Below, piece after piece: positions 53,487 to 62,199 of a stretch of 64,000 bases of DNA (position 1 is the first letter of the stretch; every line of letters begins with the position of its first letter). Source of the DNA: Nocardia concava NBRC 100430 (GTDB lineage Bacteria > Actinomycetota > Actinomycetes > Mycobacteriales > Mycobacteriaceae); the NCBI RefSeq assembly GCF_000308815.1, contig NZ_BAFX01000048.1:28904-92903 (forward strand), written 5' to 3'. The position numbers and the translations under genes were made by a program. The notes beneath the pieces are model-generated. The model did no database searches. It was not told the DNA's origin and worked only from the letters and a program-made list of their open reading frames with translations.

Positions 53487-53891
53487 GTGACTTCCGGCGA
53501 GCAGACCGCAACATCCTTCTACGAGGCCGTGGGCGGTGAGAAGACCTTCCATCGGATCGTGGCGGCCTTCTATCGCGAGGTGGCCGAGGACGAGGTGTTG
53601 CGGCCGCTGTATCCGGAACAGGATCTGGGTCCCGCCGAGCGCCGGCTGCGGATTTTCCTCGAGCAGTACTGGGGCGGGCCGCGGACCTACTCCGATGAGC
53701 GCGGGCATCCGCGGCTGCGGATGCGGCACATGCCGTTCAAGGTGGGTCCGATCGAGCGGGACGCGTGGCTGCGGGCCATGCACATCGCGGTGGCGGAGAT
53801 CGAGCCCGAGGTGCTCGATGCCGAGCACCGGCAGCAGCTGCTCAACTACTTCGAGATGGCCGCCAATTCGCTCATGAACTCGCCTTTCTGA
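53487..53891 (+). CDS. glbO: Truncated hemoglobin group II (GlbO)
   Basis: A 134-residue 2-on-2 globin very similar to M. tuberculosis Glb[70 protein letters not shown] (proximal His at the end) and DAWLRAM (Trp G8). Group II globins bind O2 tightly and have been linked to membrane respiration and NO or peroxide chemistry. GTG 53487 gives the conserved length. Confidence 0.93.
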   Translation: MTSGEQTATSFYEAVGGEKTFHRIVAAFYREVAEDEVLRPLYPEQDLGPAERRLRIFLEQYWGGPRTYSDERGHPRLRMRHMPFKVGPIERDAWLRAMHIAVAEIEPEVLDAEHRQQLLNYFEMAANSLMNSPF

Positions 53892-54025
53892 ATTCATTCC
53901 GCAGAAGTCGCAGCGTCCCACAGGGTTTCCGCTTGCCCGCAGGCAGCCGCTGATCATTTGCTGAAACTGGACAAGTCCTGACAACGCACCCGCGAAAGTC
54001 GGTGTGCTTTGGCACCATTACGGCT

Positions 54026-55621
54026 GTGAGTGAGATTTCGGTAGCTGCCGGGGATGGGGACGCGGGAGTCCCGTGGTGGCGATCGGCCGTGTTCTACCAG
54101 GTCTACCCGCGTTCCTTCGCCGACTCCGGCGGTGACGGGGTGGGCGATCTGGGCGGATTGCGCGACAAGCTGGGCTATCTCGAACTACTCGGGGTGAACG
54201 CGCTGTGGATCTGCCCGGTAATGCGCTCGCCCATGGCCGACGGCGGCTACGACGTCTCCGATCCGCGCGATATCGACCCGCTGTTCGGCGGGATCGGGGC
54301 GCTGGAGGAGATCATCGCCGAGGCGCACGACCGCGATATGCGGGTGACCATGGACCTGGTGCCCAATCACACCAGCGATCAGCACCCGTGGTTCCGGGCG
54401 GCGCTGGCGGCGGGGCCGGGGAGTCCGGAGCGGGCGCGGTACTGGTTCCGCGACGGCCGCGGGCCGGACGGCGCTGTGCCGCCGAACAATTGGCCGAGCA
54501 TCTTCGGCGGTCCGGCCTGGACCCGGGTGACCGAGGCGGACGGTAGACCCGGGCAGTGGTACCTGCACATCTTCGCGGCCGAGCAACCCGATCTGAACTG
54601 GGAAAACCCGGATGTGGCAGCCGATTTCGAGCAGACCCTGCGGTTCTGGCTGGATCGCGGGGTGGACGGGTTCCGGCTCGACGTCGCGCACGGCATGGCC
54701 AAGCCCGAGGGACTGCCCGATATGGAGCACATCCCGACCCAGATGCTGCACCTCGACGACGATGATCCGCGCTTCAACAATCCCGGTGTGCACGAGATCC
54801 ACCGGCGCATCCGCAAGGTGATGGACGAGTACCCGCACGCGGTGTCCATCGGCGAGGTCTGGGTCAACGACAACACCCGCTTCGGTGAGTACGTCCGCCC
54901 GGACGAGCTGCACCTGGCCTTCAACTTCCGGCTGGCCCAAACGCCCTTCCACCCGGACCGGATTCGCGTGGCCGTCGACAATTCGCTGCACGCGGTCGAC
55001 GGGGTGGCGGCCTCGCCGACCTGGACGCTGTCCAATCACGACATCGAACGCGAGGTCACCCGCTACGGCGGGGGGCCCGTCGGGCAGGCGCGGGCGCGGG
55101 CCATGATCATGCTCGAGCTGGCGCTGCCGGGGGCCGTATTCGTCTACAACGGGGCCGAATTGGGGCTGCCGAATGTCGACGACCTACCCGAGGACGCCCT
55201 GCGGGACCCGACCTGGGAGCGCTCCGGGCACACCGAGCGCGGCCGGGACGGCTGCCGGGTGCCGCTGCCGTGGGAGGGGGAGCGGCCGCCGTTCGGCTTC
55301 ACCACCGGCCGCCCGTGGCTGCCGATGCCGCCGGAGTGGGCGGCGCTGACCGTGGAAGCCCAGCTCGAGCGGCTGGACTCGATGCTGTCGCTGTATCGGA
55401 TGGCCATCGAAACGCGGGCCGTGCGGCCGGAATTCGCGGGCGGGCTGGAGTGGTACGGGAGCCCGCCGGGCTGTCTGGCGTTCCGTCGCGCGGGTGGATT
55501 GCTGTGCGTGCTCAATGCCACCGACGCGCCGATTCTGCTGCCCGCCGGGGACGTGCTGCTGACGAGTGCGCCGATCAACGGAAGGAAACTGCCGGCCAAT
55601 TCGACCGCGTGGCTGGTCTGA
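54026..55621 (+). CDS. aglA: GH13 alpha-glucosidase
   Basis: A 531-residue GH13 enzyme. Catalytic residues are Asp219 in GFRLDVAHG, Glu277 in IGEVWV and Asp339 in SNHDIE; the N-terminal FYQVYPRSFADSGGDGVGDLGG and GGYDVSDPRDIDP fit oligo-1,6/alpha-glucosidase-type members. It corresponds by neighbourhood to M. tuberculosis aglA (Rv2471). No signal peptide, so intracellular maltooligosaccharide breakdown. The start could be GTG 54026 or ATG 54002. Confidence 0.88.
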   Translation: MSEISVAAGDGDAGVPWWRSAVFYQVYPRSFADSGGDGVGDLGGLRDKLGYLELLGVNALWICPVMRSPMADGGYDVSDPRDIDPLFGGIGALEEIIAEAHDRDMRVTMDLVPNHTSDQHPWFRAALAAGPGSPERARYWFRDGRGPDGAVPPNNWPSIFGGPAWTRVTEADGRPGQWYLHIFAAEQPDLNWENPDVAADFEQTLRFWLDRGVDGFRLDVAHGMAKPEGLPDMEHIPTQMLHLDDDDPRFNNPGVHEIHRRIRKVMDEYPHAVSIGEVWVNDNTRFGEYVRPDELHLAFNFRLAQTPFHPDRIRVAVDNSLHAVDGVAASPTWTLSNHDIEREVTRYGGGPVGQARARAMIMLELALPGAVFVYNGAELGLPNVDDLPEDALRDPTWERSGHTERGRDGCRVPLPWEGERPPFGFTTGRPWLPMPPEWAALTVEAQLERLDSMLSLYRMAIETRAVRPEFAGGLEWYGSPPGCLAFRRAGGLLCVLNATDAPILLPAGDVLLTSAPINGRKLPANSTAWLV

Positions 55622-55708
55622 AGACGCGGCCCGGCCGGTCCGGAAAATAGCCCGGTTGGTCTGAAAGGTGATTGTTACGACACGGTCGCATAACCCTTAC
55701 CGGTCGTA

Positions 55709-55731
55709 GTAGTCGAGGCGGCATCGACTAC
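55709..55731. other. Hairpin just upstream of ctaJ
   Basis: GTAGTCGA (55709-55716) and TCGACTAC (55724-55731) form a perfect 8-bp stem over a 7-nt loop, ending 10 bp before the ctaJ start. It could be an aglA terminator, an operator or an mRNA leader structure. Confidence 0.4.
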
Positions 55732-55741
55732 CGTTGCCCCC

Positions 55742-56020
55742 GTGAGCATTCTCCAGACAGTGCTGATCTACGTCGGCATCCCGGTCGCGATCTATCTGGT
55801 GATCGCCGGATTGTCGTTCCTCGGCAAGCCGCTGCCGGGCAAGAAGCCGGCACACTACGAACTCGGTGACAAGTGGACCCAGCCCCCGGTGCTGTGGAGC
55901 GCGACCGACGAGGTGACCGGAGCCGGCCACCACGACACTGCTGATTCGCATGGCGACCATGCGGCTATCGAATCCGCCCCCGCGGACCTGATCGGAGGCC
56001 GGGCAAGTGGCAAGTTCTAA
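55742..56020 (+). CDS. ctaJ: aa3-type cytochrome oxidase subunit CtaJ
   Basis: A 92-residue protein with one N-terminal membrane helix (VLIYVGIPVAIYLVIAGLSFL) and the conserved stretch PAHYELGDKWTQPPVLWSATDE, typical of CtaJ, a small subunit of the actinobacterial III2-IV2 supercomplex. The His/Asp-rich C-terminal tail is less conserved. GTG start; overlaps the next gene by 14 bp. Confidence 0.75.
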   Translation: MSILQTVLIYVGIPVAIYLVIAGLSFLGKPLPGKKPAHYELGDKWTQPPVLWSATDEVTGAGHHDTADSHGDHAAIESAPADLIGGRASGKF

Positions 56021-56474
56021 TTGGCCCGCGGTGAACGAGGCCGACCTACCCCACGGCTGGGCGATCACCACCAGCGGCCGGGTGTCCGGTGTGCACGAGG
56101 CCGGCGACGTCTTCAACGATGCGCCGTTCACCGACCGCGAGCGGCTGCTCATGGACAACGCTCTCACCGATGCCACCCGCGCCACCAAGGTGCGCTTCAA
56201 CATCTTCATCGGTGACCTGGGCGCCGACTCCGCCGCCGGCGTCGACGCCCTGTTCCCGTCCACCCCGGAGGCCGCCCGCTCGGTCCTCATCGCGGTGGAC
56301 CCGAACACCAGCTCTGTCGAGGTTCGCTCCGGCCGCGACGTCGCCGAACGCGCCAACGACCGGGTCTGCCAGCTCGGCGCCACCGCCGCCCTCAGCTCCT
56401 TCCGCCAGGGCGACCTGATCGACGGTCTGGTCTCCGCGGTCCGCGTCATGGCCGCCACCATCGGGCGCGTCTAG
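56007..56474 (+). CDS. DUF5130-family protein
   Basis: A 155-residue protein: PFTDRERLLMDNALTDATRATKVRFNIFIGDL, VLIAVDPNTSSVEVRSGRDVAERANDRVCQLG, matching DUF5130, a TPM-like domain family found next to ctaJ (M. tuberculosis Rv2468c). Role unknown, possibly linked to oxidase biogenesis given the overlap with ctaJ. A strong terminator follows. Confidence 0.8.
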   Translation: MASSNWPAVNEADLPHGWAITTSGRVSGVHEAGDVFNDAPFTDRERLLMDNALTDATRATKVRFNIFIGDLGADSAAGVDALFPSTPEAARSVLIAVDPNTSSVEVRSGRDVAERANDRVCQLGATAALSSFRQGDLIDGLVSAVRVMAATIGRV

Positions 56475-56489
56475 TTCGCAAGCACGAAT

Positions 56490-56528
56490 ACGGCCCGGTC
56501 CCCGAGGGACCGGGCCGTTGTTCTTTTC
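56490..56528 (+). terminator. Intrinsic terminator after the ctaJ operon
   Basis: ACGGCCCGGTCCC (56490-56502) pairs perfectly with GGGACCGGGCCGT (56506-56518) and is followed by TGTTCTTTT: a classical Rho-independent terminator. Confidence 0.85.
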
Positions 56529-56590
56529 CGGGAGTTCGCTCTCAGCAGATCGAGGCGCGGCGGCGGGCCGGGAGAACTTACGCTCGGGAT

Positions 56591-56974
56591 ATGTCCGAGC
56601 ATCCGCGTTTGACAGCGATTCCCGGTGGACTCGACGAGACGGGCCGGGAGCGGCGCAAGCCCGCCGCGCGCGAACCGCTGTGGCGCGAGGCGCTCGGCGA
56701 ACAACTCCGCTCCCGCCGACTGGATCTCGGTGAGAAGCTCACCGAAACCGCTGGCCGCGCGGGCATCTCACCCCAGTACCTGTCCGAGGTCGAGCGCGGC
56801 CGCAAGGAGCCTTCGAGCGAAATGATCGCGGCCCTGGCCGGAGCCCTGGGCACCACCCTGAGCGGCCTCACCCTCCAGGTGGCCCAGGAACTCCACCGCC
56901 GCCACCTCGCCTCCTTCACCCGCACCACCGCCCCCCAGCGCTACTCCGGCCAGGCCCTCCTCCTCGCCGCCTGA
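56591..56974 (+). CDS. XRE-family regulator resembling ClgR/PopR
   Basis: A 127-residue protein with one HTH: WREALGEQLRSRRLDLGEKLTETAGRAGISPQYLSEVERGRKEPSSEMIAALAGALGTTL. The YLSEVERGxKExSSE segment is the signature of ClgR/PopR-type activators of clp genes, and it lies beside a clpP pair, the arrangement of Streptomyces popR with clpP3P4. It probably activates the clpP operon at 57045-58320. ClgR-type proteins are themselves Clp substrates through their C-terminal Ala-Ala; this one ends LLLAA, which fits (family knowledge plus sequence). Confidence 0.75.
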   Translation: MSEHPRLTAIPGGLDETGRERRKPAAREPLWREALGEQLRSRRLDLGEKLTETAGRAGISPQYLSEVERGRKEPSSEMIAALAGALGTTLSGLTLQVAQELHRRHLASFTRTTAPQRYSGQALLLAA

Positions 56975-56976
56975 AT

Positions 56977-57037
56977 CACGAGAATGCGCTGGTGGACAGG
57001 TCTTCTCGGCGTTCGACTACGCCAGTGCATTCTCGTG
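56977..57037. other. 61-bp inverted repeat between convergent genes
   Basis: CACGAGAATGCGCTGG (56977-56992) and CCAGTGCATTCTCGTG (57022-57037) pair with one mismatch over a 29-bp loop. It lies between the ends of the XRE gene and the convergent clpP gene, so a bidirectional terminator is likely; its sequence is unrelated to the 49739 palindrome family. Confidence 0.6.
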
Positions 57038-57044
57038 GGCCGAA

Positions 57045-57635
57045 TCAGGCTCGGGGGCCGAGGATTTGGTCGGCGAGGCCGTAGGAGAGGGCGGATTCGG
57101 CGGTGAAGACGCGGTCTCGGTCGGTGTCGCGGCGGAGGGTTTCGGGGGATTGGCCGGTGTGGGCGGCGAGGATGGCTTCCACCTGGGCTCGCATGCGGAC
57201 TATTTCGTCGGCCTGCAGGATGAGGTCGGGGATGGTGCCCTGGCCTCGGATCGCGGGCTGGTGCAGGACGATTCGGGAATGGGGGAGGACGTTGCGGCGG
57301 CCCTTCGCGCCGCCCGCCAGCAGCACCGCGCCCACCGCGATGGCCTGGCCGACGCAGGTGGTGACCACGGGGGACGTTATGTGCTGGATGGTGTCGTAGA
57401 TGGCCAGCATCGCCGACAGGTCGCCGCCCTCGCAGTTGATGTAGAGGTTGATGTCCTGGCCGGGGCTCTCGGCGTCCAGGTGCAGCATCTGCGCGATGAG
57501 GGCGTTGGCGACGCCGGAGTCGATGGGGGTGCCGAGGTAGACGATGCGCTCGGTGAGCAGGTGTGAATAGACGTCCATGATGCGTTCGCCGCGTGGGTCG
57601 CGGGCGATCACGTTCGGGATGGTGTAGCTGGTCAT
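57045..57635 (-). CDS. ClpP-family subunit with Ala at the catalytic Ser position
   Basis: A 196-residue ClpP homologue (ClpP3-like): MDVYSHLLTERIVYLGTPID, INCEGGDLSAMLAIYDTIQ, then CVGQAIAVGAVLLAGG, where the usual GQAAS has become GQAIA, so residue 100 is Ala. His125 (IVLHQP) and the Asp region (RRDTDRDRVF) remain. It should therefore be proteolytically dead, like ClpR subunits, but able to assemble. Second gene after the clpP at 57718; a gap of 82 bp containing a short CCGGATCAGGCAGAGATGCC duplication separates them. Confidence 0.85.
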   Translation of the reverse strand: MTSYTIPNVIARDPRGERIMDVYSHLLTERIVYLGTPIDSGVANALIAQMLHLDAESPGQDINLYINCEGGDLSAMLAIYDTIQHITSPVVTTCVGQAIAVGAVLLAGGAKGRRNVLPHSRIVLHQPAIRGQGTIPDLILQADEIVRMRAQVEAILAAHTGQSPETLRRDTDRDRVFTAESALSYGLADQILGPRA

Positions 57636-57717
57636 GCCGTGCCTCCTGGAGAAGTGCTGGGGCCCTGGGGATTACGCGGAGATACCCGGCCGGATCAGGC
57701 AGAGATGCCCACCCGGA

Positions 57718-58320
57718 TCAGGCAGAGATGCCGAGGCGGTGGCGTTCGGGGATGACCTGGTTGAACGACTCCACGATGTGGTCGATGAAGCCGTACTCGC
57801 GTGCCTGGGTCGCGGTGAACCAGCGGTCGTGCAGGGAGTCCTCGAAGATCTGGTCGTAGGGCTGGCCGGTGTCCTGCGCGATCAGGCCGAGCACGGTCTG
57901 CACGGTGTAGCGCAGATCATCGGCCTGCACCTCCACCTCGACGGCGCTGCCGCCGATGCCCGCCGAACCCTGATGCATGAGCACGCGGGCGTGCGGGAGC
58001 GCGAAGCGACGCCCCGGAGTGCCCGCCGAGAGCAGGAATTGCCCTGCGCTGCAGGCCAATCCGAGCGCCAGGGTGGACACCTCGCAGGGCACCAGCCGCA
58101 TCACGTCGCGGATGGCGAGCATGGACGGCACCGACCCGCCGGGCGAATGGATCCACAGCGAGATCCCCGCCTCCGGATCCTCGGCGGCCAGCGCCATCAG
58201 CTGGGTCATCAGCAATGTGCCGTTGTCGTCGTCCAGTGCGCCGTCGAGCACCAGCACCCGGCGGGCGTAGAGCTGTTCGCGGGTGCGCCAGTTGAACATC
58301 GGAGTCTTGTTCTCAGCCAT
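57718..58320 (-). CDS. ClpP-family protease subunit (ClpP4-like)
   Basis: A 200-residue ClpP with an intact active site: Ser91 in GLACSAGQFLL, His116 in VLMHQ and Asp in FEDSLHDRWF. SPGGSV and SAGIGG segments resemble Streptomyces ClpP4, and the gene is paired with a ClpP3-like subunit, so this is the accessory rather than the housekeeping pair (clpP1P2 would be next to clpX). ATG 58320 is preferred over internal ATG 58299. A large inverted repeat 39 bp upstream is a candidate operator. Confidence 0.88.
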   Translation of the reverse strand: MAENKTPMFNWRTREQLYARRVLVLDGALDDDNGTLLMTQLMALAAEDPEAGISLWIHSPGGSVPSMLAIRDVMRLVPCEVSTLALGLACSAGQFLLSAGTPGRRFALPHARVLMHQGSAGIGGSAVEVEVQADDLRYTVQTVLGLIAQDTGQPYDQIFEDSLHDRWFTATQAREYGFIDHIVESFNQVIPERHRLGISA

Positions 58321-58358
58321 GACTTCACGGTGCCGCAATGGATCGCTGAAAGCCCCGC

Positions 58359-58394
58359 CACGCTGCTGTGAGCAGATCCGCTCACGGCAGCGTG
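58359..58394. promoter_or_regulatory. 36-bp inverted repeat upstream of the clpP pair
   Basis: CACGCTGCTGTGAGC (58359-58373) and GCTCACGGCAGCGTG (58380-58394) pair with one mismatch over a 6-bp spacer. It stands 39 bp before the clpP start and after the pepN terminator, so an operator for the neighbouring ClgR/PopR-like protein is plausible. Confidence 0.5.
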
Positions 58395-58410
58395 AGGTCG
58401 AGCGGGAAAT

Positions 58411-58451
58411 GACGACAGCCCCTCCCGAAGGCTTCGGGAGGGGCTGTCGTC
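58411..58451 (-). terminator. Strong terminator hairpin after pepN
   Basis: A perfect 20-bp inverted repeat: 58411-58430 (GACGACAGCCCCTCCCGAAG) against 58432-58451. It lies 30 bp beyond the pepN stop, and reading on the minus strand it is followed by ATTTCC. Confidence 0.85.
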
Positions 58452-58480
58452 AGTGAAAAGCGCTGCCGCGCAGTCGGTTT

Positions 58481-61072
58481 CTAGCCGCGGTCGAATTCGC
58501 GGGCGCGCAGCGAGCGTTCGATGCCCGCCTTGCCCTCGACCACCAGGCGGCGCAGGGCGGGCGGGTGGTCACCGGCGAGGAACTTGTCGGCGACCGCCAC
58601 CGCCTCGTCGGTGATGGCCCAGTGCGGGTAGAGGCCGACCACGACGGTCTGGGCGACCTCACTGGAGCGGCGCTCCCACACCGAGGCGATCTCGGCGAAA
58701 TACCGCTCCACGTAGGGCGTCAGCAGCTGCGCCTGGCCCGCGGGTGCGAAGCCGGCGACGATGGCGCGGGTGGTGATGTTGGCGACCGAGTCGTCGTTCA
58801 TGACCGTGTTCCACGCCTGCTCCTTGACCACGGCCTGCGGGCGGGCGGTGGCGGCCGCGGCGGCCTGGCGGCGGCCGGCGGCGGTGTCGTCGCGTGCCAA
58901 TTCCTCGTCGATGAGCGGGGTTTCGATGCCGTCGGAGTCGATGGCCCCGGCCGCCGCGAGCGCCTGGGTGAGCCGCCAGCGCAGATCGGTGTCGACGGTC
59001 AGGCCCGACAGGCCCACGCCCTGCGGATCACCGGCGAGCAGCTGCCGCAGCACCTGCACGTGCCGGTCCGCGAGGACCGCGCCGGTGAGCGCGTTGACGA
59101 AGGCCAGCTGGTGGTCCGAGCCCGCACCGGCGTGACGCGCCAGTTCCAGCAGGCGGTCGGCGTAGGCGGGCCAGCCCTGCGCGGTCGCCCACTCCGGGTC
59201 GGCGTAGGCGCCCAGCGCGGTGCTCGCCTGCATGAGAAGCCTTTGCACGACGCCGATCTCGGTTTCCGCGCCGACGCCGGACTGCACCAGCGCCACGAAG
59301 TCGCGGGCCTTCATCTCGGCCTGGCGGGTCATCTCCCAGGCGGCCGACCAGGCCAGGGTGCGCGGCAGCGGCTCGGCGATATCGGCGATGCGCGCCACCA
59401 CGGTGTCGAGCGAGTCGGCGTCGAGGCGGACCGAGCAGTAGGTGAGGTCGTCGTCGTTGATCAGCACCAGCTTGCCGCGGCCGACGCCGACCAGCTCCGG
59501 CACCTCGGTGCGCTCGGCCGGATCGATATCGAGCTCGACGCGCTTGGTGCGCACCAGCTTTCCGTTCTGGTCGTCGTAGACGCCGATGGCCAGCCGGTGC
59601 ACGCGGCGCTCACCGGCGCCGGGCTCCGCGCCCTCCTGGATGACGGTGAAGGAGGTGAAGTTGCCGTCCGCGTCCACGGTGAAGTCCGGACGCAGGATGT
59701 TCAGGCCGGTGGTCTTGAGCCACTGTGCGCCCCAGTCCGACAGGTCGCGGCCCGACGCCTTCTCCAGCGCGCCCACCAGATCGTCGAAAGTGGCGTTGCC
59801 GAAGGCGTGTTCGGTGAAGTAGTCGCGCAGGCCCGCCAGGAACGGCTCCTCGCCGACGTAGGCCACCAGCTGCTTGAGCACCGAAGCGCCCTTGGCGTAG
59901 GTGATTCCGTCGAAGTTCACCTCGACCGCGGCCAGATCCGGGATGTCGGCGGCGATCGGGTGGGTCGAGGGCAGCTGATCCTGCCGGTACGCCCAGGACT
60001 TCTCGACATTCGCGAAAGTGGTCCAGGCATTGGTGTATTCGGTCGCGCCGACCTGGCACAGCACCGAGGCGAAGGTCGCGAACGACTCGTTCAGCCACAG
60101 GTCGTCCCACCACTTCATGGTGACCAGGTCGCCGAACCACATGTGCGCCATCTCGTGCAGCACGGTCTCGCAGCGGCGCTCGTAGGAGGCGCGAGTCACC
60201 TTGGAACGGAAGACGTAATCCTCGAGGAAGGTGACCGCGCCCGCGTTCTCCATTGCGCCCGCGTTGAATTCGGGCACGAACAGCTGGTCATACTTGCCGA
60301 AGGCATAGGGCACACCGAAATTGGTGTGATAGAAGCCGAAGCCCTGCTTGGTTTCGGTGAAAAGCCGTTCGGCGTCCATGAATTCGGCCAGCGAGGCGCG
60401 GCAGTAGATGCCGAGCGGGATCTCGCCGTGCGAGTCGCTGTAGGTGTCGGTCCACTTGGCGTAGGGACCGGCGATGAGGGCCACCAGGTAGGTGCTCATG
60501 CGCGGGGTGGTGGCGAAGGTGTGGCGGACCACGGTGCCGATCTTGTGGGTGTCCACGACCGCGCCGTTGGAGATGACCTCCCAATCCTCCGGCGCGGTGA
60601 CGATCACGTCGTAGGTGGCCTTCAGATCCGGCTGGTCGAAGCAGGCGAACATGCGCTTGCAGTCGGCGGTTTCGAACTGCGAGTACAGGTAGACCTTGTT
60701 GTCGGTCGGGTCGACGAAGCGGTGCAGGCCCTCGCCGGTGTTCGAGTACTCGCCGTCGGCCTCGACCACGAGCTCGTTGGAGGCGGCCAGGTTCGGCAGG
60801 GTCAGGCCCTGCTCCTCGTCGTAGCCGCTGACGTCCAGGGCCACGCCGTTGAGGACGGCCGAGCGCACGCCCGCGCCCACGAAATCGATGAAGGTCTGCG
60901 CACCCGGCGTCGCGGTGAAGGTCACCGTGGACTTGGTGTGGAAGCTCTCACGGCGCGGCTCGTCGGCACTGGTGGGCTGCCCGGTCAGGTCCAATTCGAC
61001 CCGGTAGTTCTCCACCTGGACCGTCGCGGCGCGTTCGATCGCCTGCTCGCGGGTGAGATTCGGTGCGGACAA
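58481..61072 (-). CDS. pepN: Aminopeptidase N (M1 metallopeptidase)
   Basis: An 863-residue cytosolic zinc aminopeptidase. Zinc site HEMAH (His306, Glu307, His310) with the third ligand Glu329 in LWLNESFA; the exopeptidase motif GAMENAG is upstream at about residue 270. The C-terminal ERAP1-like helical domain is complete. It removes N-terminal residues from peptides, possibly downstream of Clp proteolysis. The position between clpP and glbO/aglA relatives matches M. tuberculosis pepN (Rv2467). Divergent from purC with a 290-bp gap. Confidence 0.95.
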   Translation of the reverse strand: MSAPNLTREQAIERAATVQVENYRVELDLTGQPTSADEPRRESFHTKSTVTFTATPGAQTFIDFVGAGVRSAVLNGVALDVSGYDEEQGLTLPNLAASNELVVEADGEYSNTGEGLHRFVDPTDNKVYLYSQFETADCKRMFACFDQPDLKATYDVIVTAPEDWEVISNGAVVDTHKIGTVVRHTFATTPRMSTYLVALIAGPYAKWTDTYSDSHGEIPLGIYCRASLAEFMDAERLFTETKQGFGFYHTNFGVPYAFGKYDQLFVPEFNAGAMENAGAVTFLEDYVFRSKVTRASYERRCETVLHEMAHMWFGDLVTMKWWDDLWLNESFATFASVLCQVGATEYTNAWTTFANVEKSWAYRQDQLPSTHPIAADIPDLAAVEVNFDGITYAKGASVLKQLVAYVGEEPFLAGLRDYFTEHAFGNATFDDLVGALEKASGRDLSDWGAQWLKTTGLNILRPDFTVDADGNFTSFTVIQEGAEPGAGERRVHRLAIGVYDDQNGKLVRTKRVELDIDPAERTEVPELVGVGRGKLVLINDDDLTYCSVRLDADSLDTVVARIADIAEPLPRTLAWSAAWEMTRQAEMKARDFVALVQSGVGAETEIGVVQRLLMQASTALGAYADPEWATAQGWPAYADRLLELARHAGAGSDHQLAFVNALTGAVLADRHVQVLRQLLAGDPQGVGLSGLTVDTDLRWRLTQALAAAGAIDSDGIETPLIDEELARDDTAAGRRQAAAAATARPQAVVKEQAWNTVMNDDSVANITTRAIVAGFAPAGQAQLLTPYVERYFAEIASVWERRSSEVAQTVVVGLYPHWAITDEAVAVADKFLAGDHPPALRRLVVEGKAGIERSLRAREFDRG

Positions 61073-61362
61073 GGGGGCTCCTTAGCTCTCGGAGAACTGC
61101 TGCCGTGCAGGTGCACCCGGCTCGTCGGGCGGCGTTGCCCGGGGCTCGGTGCGAGATGCGGTGCGCCCGCACGAAGCCTCGAGCGGACCGAACAATTCTC
61201 CACTCGTGAATCCGTGCGGACACGACGTTCCCCACAATGCCACGTCGCACCGATCGGTCGCCGCAGGTCGGATGCGATCGGGCGGGCGACCGGGCGTCGA
61301 GGCGGGCCGAGCCCGTCGGTAAGCTCTGCGGCGGCAGCCGAAGCCCAGCACGAGGAGGACCG

Positions 61363-62199
61363 TTGAAGCACATCCACGCCGGTAAGGTGCGCGACCTGTA
61401 CGAGGACGGCGACTCGCTGATCCTGGTCGCATCCGACCGGGTGTCGGTGTACGACGTGGTGCTGCCCACCCCGATCCCGGACAAGGGCGCGCTGCTCACC
61501 CGCCTGTCGAACTGGTGGTTCGGGTTCTTCTCCGATGTGCCCAACCACATTCTGTCCACCACCGACGTGCCCGCCGAGTTCGCGGGGCGCGGCGTGCGGG
61601 TCAAGCCGCTGAAGATGGTGAAGGTCGAGTGCATCGCGCGCGGCTACCTGACCGGCGGCGGGCTGGCCGAGTACCAGCGCACCGGCACCGTGTCCGGCAT
61701 CGCGCTGCCGCCCGGCCTGCGCGACGGCGACAAGCTGCCCGAGCCCATCTTCACCCCCACCACCAAGGCCGACGCCGGGCACGACGAGCCCATCAGCTAC
61801 GAGGACGTGGTGAACCAGGAGGGCAAGGAGGTCGCCGAGCAGCTGCGCGATCTGACCCTCTCGATCTACGCCCGCGGGGCCGAGCACGCCGCCGCCAACG
61901 GTGTCATCATCGCCGACACGAAGATCGAACTCGGTTGGGACGGTGACGTTCTCACCGTCGGCGACGAGGTGCTGACCTCGGACTCCTCGCGCTTCTGGCC
62001 CGCCGACGACTACGAGCCGGGGCGTCCGCAGAAGTCGTTCGACAAGCAGTTCGTGCGCGACTGGTCCACCTCCACCGGGTGGAACAAGGAGTACCCGGGT
62101 CCCGAGATCCCGGCCGAGGTGATCGACGTGACCCGCCAGAAGTACGTCCAGGCCTACGAACTCATCACCGGCAACACCTGGAAGGGCGTCCAGGGCTAA
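61363..62199 (+). CDS. purC: Phosphoribosylaminoimidazole-succinocarboxamide synthase
   Basis: A 278-residue SAICAR synthetase: HAGKVRDLYEDGDSLILVASDRVSVYDVVLPTPIPDKG, then KPLKMVKVECIARGYLTGGGLAEY and TPTTKADAGHDEPIS, ending with KTELGWDGDV-type and DSSRFWPADDYEPGRPQKSFDKQFVRDW segments. It joins CAIR and aspartate in purine synthesis. The start is TTG 61363, set by GAGGAGG at 61352-61358; upstream in-frame starts would add non-conserved sequence. It overlaps the convergent gene's stop by 4 bp. Confidence 0.95.
   Translation: MKHIHAGKVRDLYEDGDSLILVASDRVSVYDVVLPTPIPDKGALLTRLSNWWFGFFSDVPNHILSTTDVPAEFAGRGVRVKPLKMVKVECIARGYLTGGGLAEYQRTGTVSGIALPPGLRDGDKLPEPIFTPTTKADAGHDEPISYEDVVNQEGKEVAEQLRDLTLSIYARGAEHAAANGVIIADTKIELGWDGDVLTVGDEVLTSDSSRFWPADDYEPGRPQKSFDKQFVRDWSTSTGWNKEYPGPEIPAEVIDVTRQKYVQAYELITGNTWKGVQG

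Noticed and set aside
56977..57037. A third member of the 49739 palindrome family
   Set aside because: It has a similar size and place but its arm and loop sequences are different, so it is listed as an unrelated inverted repeat.
57659..57730. The duplicated CCGGATCAGGCAGAGATGCC between the two clpP genes as a regulatory repeat
   Set aside because: Only two short copies, one running into the clpP C-terminal codons; most simply a local duplication of the gene's end.
58565..61366. A 933-codon open frame opposite pepN
   Set aside because: The pepN frame has every M1 peptidase motif; the opposite frame is low-complexity and motif-free.
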